NCBI RefSeq assembly: GCF_030269365.1
Contig: NZ_BSTF01000019.1
Location: 62,001-126,000 of the forward strand
From: Lentzea sp. NBRC 102530
GTDB lineage: Bacteria; Actinomycetota; Actinomycetes; Mycobacteriales; Pseudonocardiaceae
Direction of reading: 5' to 3'
DNA length: 64,000 nucleotides
The position numbers were made by a program, and so were the translations under genes. A model generated the notes under the pieces. It worked only from the letters and a program-made list of their open reading frames with translations. It did no database searches and had not been told where the DNA came from. This document shows, in pieces, positions 62,568 to 64,000 of this stretch; the stretch's first letter is position 1; every line of letters starts with the position of its first letter.

Positions 62568-63328
62568 CGGGCGACTCGCAGGAGGTCGGCGGCGAACCGC
62601 TGCGGCCGTTCGAGGAACGGCGCGTGGGCGGTGTCGGGGTAGAGGCTCAACTCGGCTCCGGGGATCAGGGCGGCGGAGTACTCGGCGGCGGCAGGGGCCA
62701 CCACCTCGTCTTGAGTTCCGTGCACGACCAGGGCCGGCACGTCTACGGCCTTCAGCACGTCGGCGCTGTCCACGTCCCTGCGGAACAGCTCGCCTCGCAC
62801 CTTAGGACTGACCGAGGTGGCGGCGGCAGTGAGCTTCGCGACCATCTCAGCAGGCAGGACGGGTGCCATGGCCGCACAGAAGGTCGCCATCGCGGCGTCG
62901 TCGGTGATCGCGCCGGGCAACGCGGCCCGCATGACCGGACCGGTGGCGCCTCCCGGGCGTCCGCGGCCGATCTCGGTGATCGCGCTCACGAACACGAGCG
63001 CGGTGACGTCCGCGGTGCCGTGGACGCGGAGGTAGTCGGCGATGACGAGCCCGCCGTAGGACCACCCGACGAGGGTCGCGGGCCCGGTGTGGTCGAGGAC
63101 GGCCCTGACGTCCGCGGCCCACTGCCGAGAGTCCCGGTAGTCGCCGAAGTCGTCGGATTCGCCGTGTCCACGCAGGTCGACGGCGTAGGTGTGGAAGCCG
63201 GGCAGGTCCCAGACCTCACCCGTCTGCGCCCAGCCGTGGATCAGCACCACCGGCGGCGCGGCGGCCGGACCCGACTCCCGCAACGCAAGACGTCCCCCGC
63301 CCGTCGTCGTCACGTGTGCCAGATCCAC
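62564..63328 (-). CDS. alpha/beta hydrolase
   Basis: A 254-residue alpha/beta-hydrolase fold enzyme. [19 protein letters not shown] holds the oxyanion loop, [15 protein letters not shown] the nucleophilic serine, [14 protein letters not shown] the acidic residue and [12 protein letters not shown] the histidine. It overlaps mshA by four bases, so the two may share a transcript. The substrate is unknown; the family includes esterases and epoxide or ring-opening hydrolases. Confidence 0.88.
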   Translation of the reverse strand: MDLAHVTTTGGGRLALRESGPAAAPPVVLIHGWAQTGEVWDLPGFHTYAVDLRGHGESDDFGDYRDSRQWAADVRAVLDHTGPATLVGWSYGGLVIADYLRVHGTADVTALVFVSAITEIGRGRPGGATGPVMRAALPGAITDDAAMATFCAAMAPVLPAEMVAKLTAAATSVSPKVRGELFRRDVDSADVLKAVDVPALVVHGTQDEVVAPAAAEYSAALIPGAELSLYPDTAHAPFLERPQRFAADLLRVAR

Positions 63329-63371
63329 ACCAGTGCGAACGACCAGGCCGGGGGACGCATTCCCGCCGGTG

Positions 63372-64000
63372 CTACTTGATGGCGGACTTGCCCTTCCACT
63401 GCTCCCAGGACAGCTGCCAGTCGTACCAGTCGAACTGGGCCGGGAGCGTGGTGATCGAACCGGTCACCTCGACGGGGTCGCCGACCAGCGCCGAGTCGAA
63501 GTACGCCTTCGCGTCGGCCTCCAGCAGGTTCGCGCAGCCGTGCGAGGTGTTGTTGGTGCCGATGTTGCCCGCGTTGTCGTTGTTCTCGTGGATGAACTCG
63601 CCGTGGTTCGAGAACCGGACGGCCCACTTCTTCACGACGTTGGTGTAGCCGTAGCGGGGGTTGTCGAACGAGAACGTGTCGTGCTTCGACATGACGACGA
63701 ACGTGCCGTTCGGCGTGGTGAGCTCGGGGTCCGCGTCCTTGCCGAACGAGGCCGGGTAGTCGGCCGTCTGCTGGCCGTCGCGGAACACCTTGAGCCGGTG
63801 CGTCGGGTTGTCGATCTTCACGACCTGGTTGCGGCCGATGGTGAAGTCGCTGGTCACGTCGGCCTTGCCGAACGCGCCGCCACCGTAGTTGACGCCGTAG
63901 AGCTTGGCCTCGACCTTCACCGTGGTGTTGGCGGGCCAGTACTTCTCCGGCCGGTAGTGCACCTCCTGCGCGTTCAGCCAGGCCCAGGAGCCCTGCACGT
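63372..64000 (-). CDS. L,D-transpeptidase, N-terminus beyond window
   Basis: The C-terminal 209 residues of a YkuD-fold L,D-transpeptidase that forms 3-3 cross-links in peptidoglycan. The frame runs to the window end (codons beyond 63998), so the start and signal peptide are missing. The catalytic domain has DNPTHRLKVFRDGQQ, TPNGTFVVMSK and the active-site segment HGEFIHENNDNAGNIG then TNNTSHGCANL with the catalytic cysteine and histidines. An upstream Ig-like fold part (VEAKLYGVNYGGGAFGKADV) is typical of actinobacterial Ldt proteins. Stop at 63372. Confidence 0.93.
   Translation of the reverse strand, partial: VQGSWAWLNAQEVHYRPEKYWPANTTVKVEAKLYGVNYGGGAFGKADVTSDFTIGRNQVVKIDNPTHRLKVFRDGQQTADYPASFGKDADPELTTPNGTFVVMSKHDTFSFDNPRYGYTNVVKKWAVRFSNHGEFIHENNDNAGNIGTNNTSHGCANLLEADAKAYFDSALVGDPVEVTGSITTLPAQFDWYDWQLSWEQWKGKSAIK

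Overview
The window is about 64 kb of high-GC actinobacterial chromosome. Menaquinone, mycothiol, BldC/BldN-type and DUF397/XRE genes, together with heavy use of GTG starts and ATGA/GTGA stop-start overlaps, point to a Pseudonocardiaceae-like actinomycete such as Lentzea or Saccharothrix. That taxonomic placement is inference. Most of the window is core metabolism and developmental regulation, with accessory blocks inserted into it.

Region 1 (1-11.8 kb) is a menaquinone locus: menF (cut by the left edge), menD, menB, menE and menA on the plus strand apart from menD. It is interrupted by a minus-strand accessory block containing GrpB, a DUF397/XRE pair, a DddA-like DNA deaminase toxin with its Imm1-type immunity gene, a short-chain dehydrogenase and a secreted M1 peptidase. 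The toxin-immunity cassette lies between two perfect 59-bp direct repeats. The toxin reading frame is broken by one base just before its catalytic core.

Region 2 (11.8-17.7 kb) is a six-gene, translationally coupled minus-strand operon: an EspC-like type VII substrate, a 1093-residue CpnT-like protein with a proline-rich stalk, a small putative immunity protein, a second protein that appears to join a copy of the toxin C-terminus to a copy of the immunity module, and two paralogous small proteins ending in an FTED-x-W tail. I could not assign the toxin domain to a known family. This is the best candidate here for an undescribed system.

Region 3 (17.7-31.6 kb) holds a Cds1-type cysteine desulfhydrase, an Lrp regulator, bldC, a ParA/EspI-like ATPase with an N-terminal repeat region, and a cytochrome c maturation and heme group (hemL, histidine phosphatase, resA, ccdA, resB, ccsB) split by a divergent secreted M64 peptidase gene. 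A run of small membrane proteins follows.

Region 4 (31.6-39 kb) is the rex-hemA-hemC-hemD-hemB tetrapyrrole operon, with a near-consensus Rex operator upstream, followed by a molybdopterin sulfite-oxidase-like protein. Region 5 (39-54.4 kb) contains acyl-CoA synthetases, a BldN-RsbN sigma/anti-sigma pair with a BldN-like promoter, a cytochrome P450-remnant/PEP-mutase fusion, a lysophospholipid acyltransferase, ribosomal protein bS22, proline synthesis and breakdown genes, and two inverted copies of a palindromic repeat. Region 6 (54.4-64 kb) carries ppx, senX3-regX3 and gpmA, a decayed TetR gene, a 4-coumarate-CoA-ligase-like gene, a DUF4349 lipoprotein, mshA and an L,D-transpeptidase cut by the right edge. 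I saw no tRNA, rRNA, CRISPR array, transposase or integrase.
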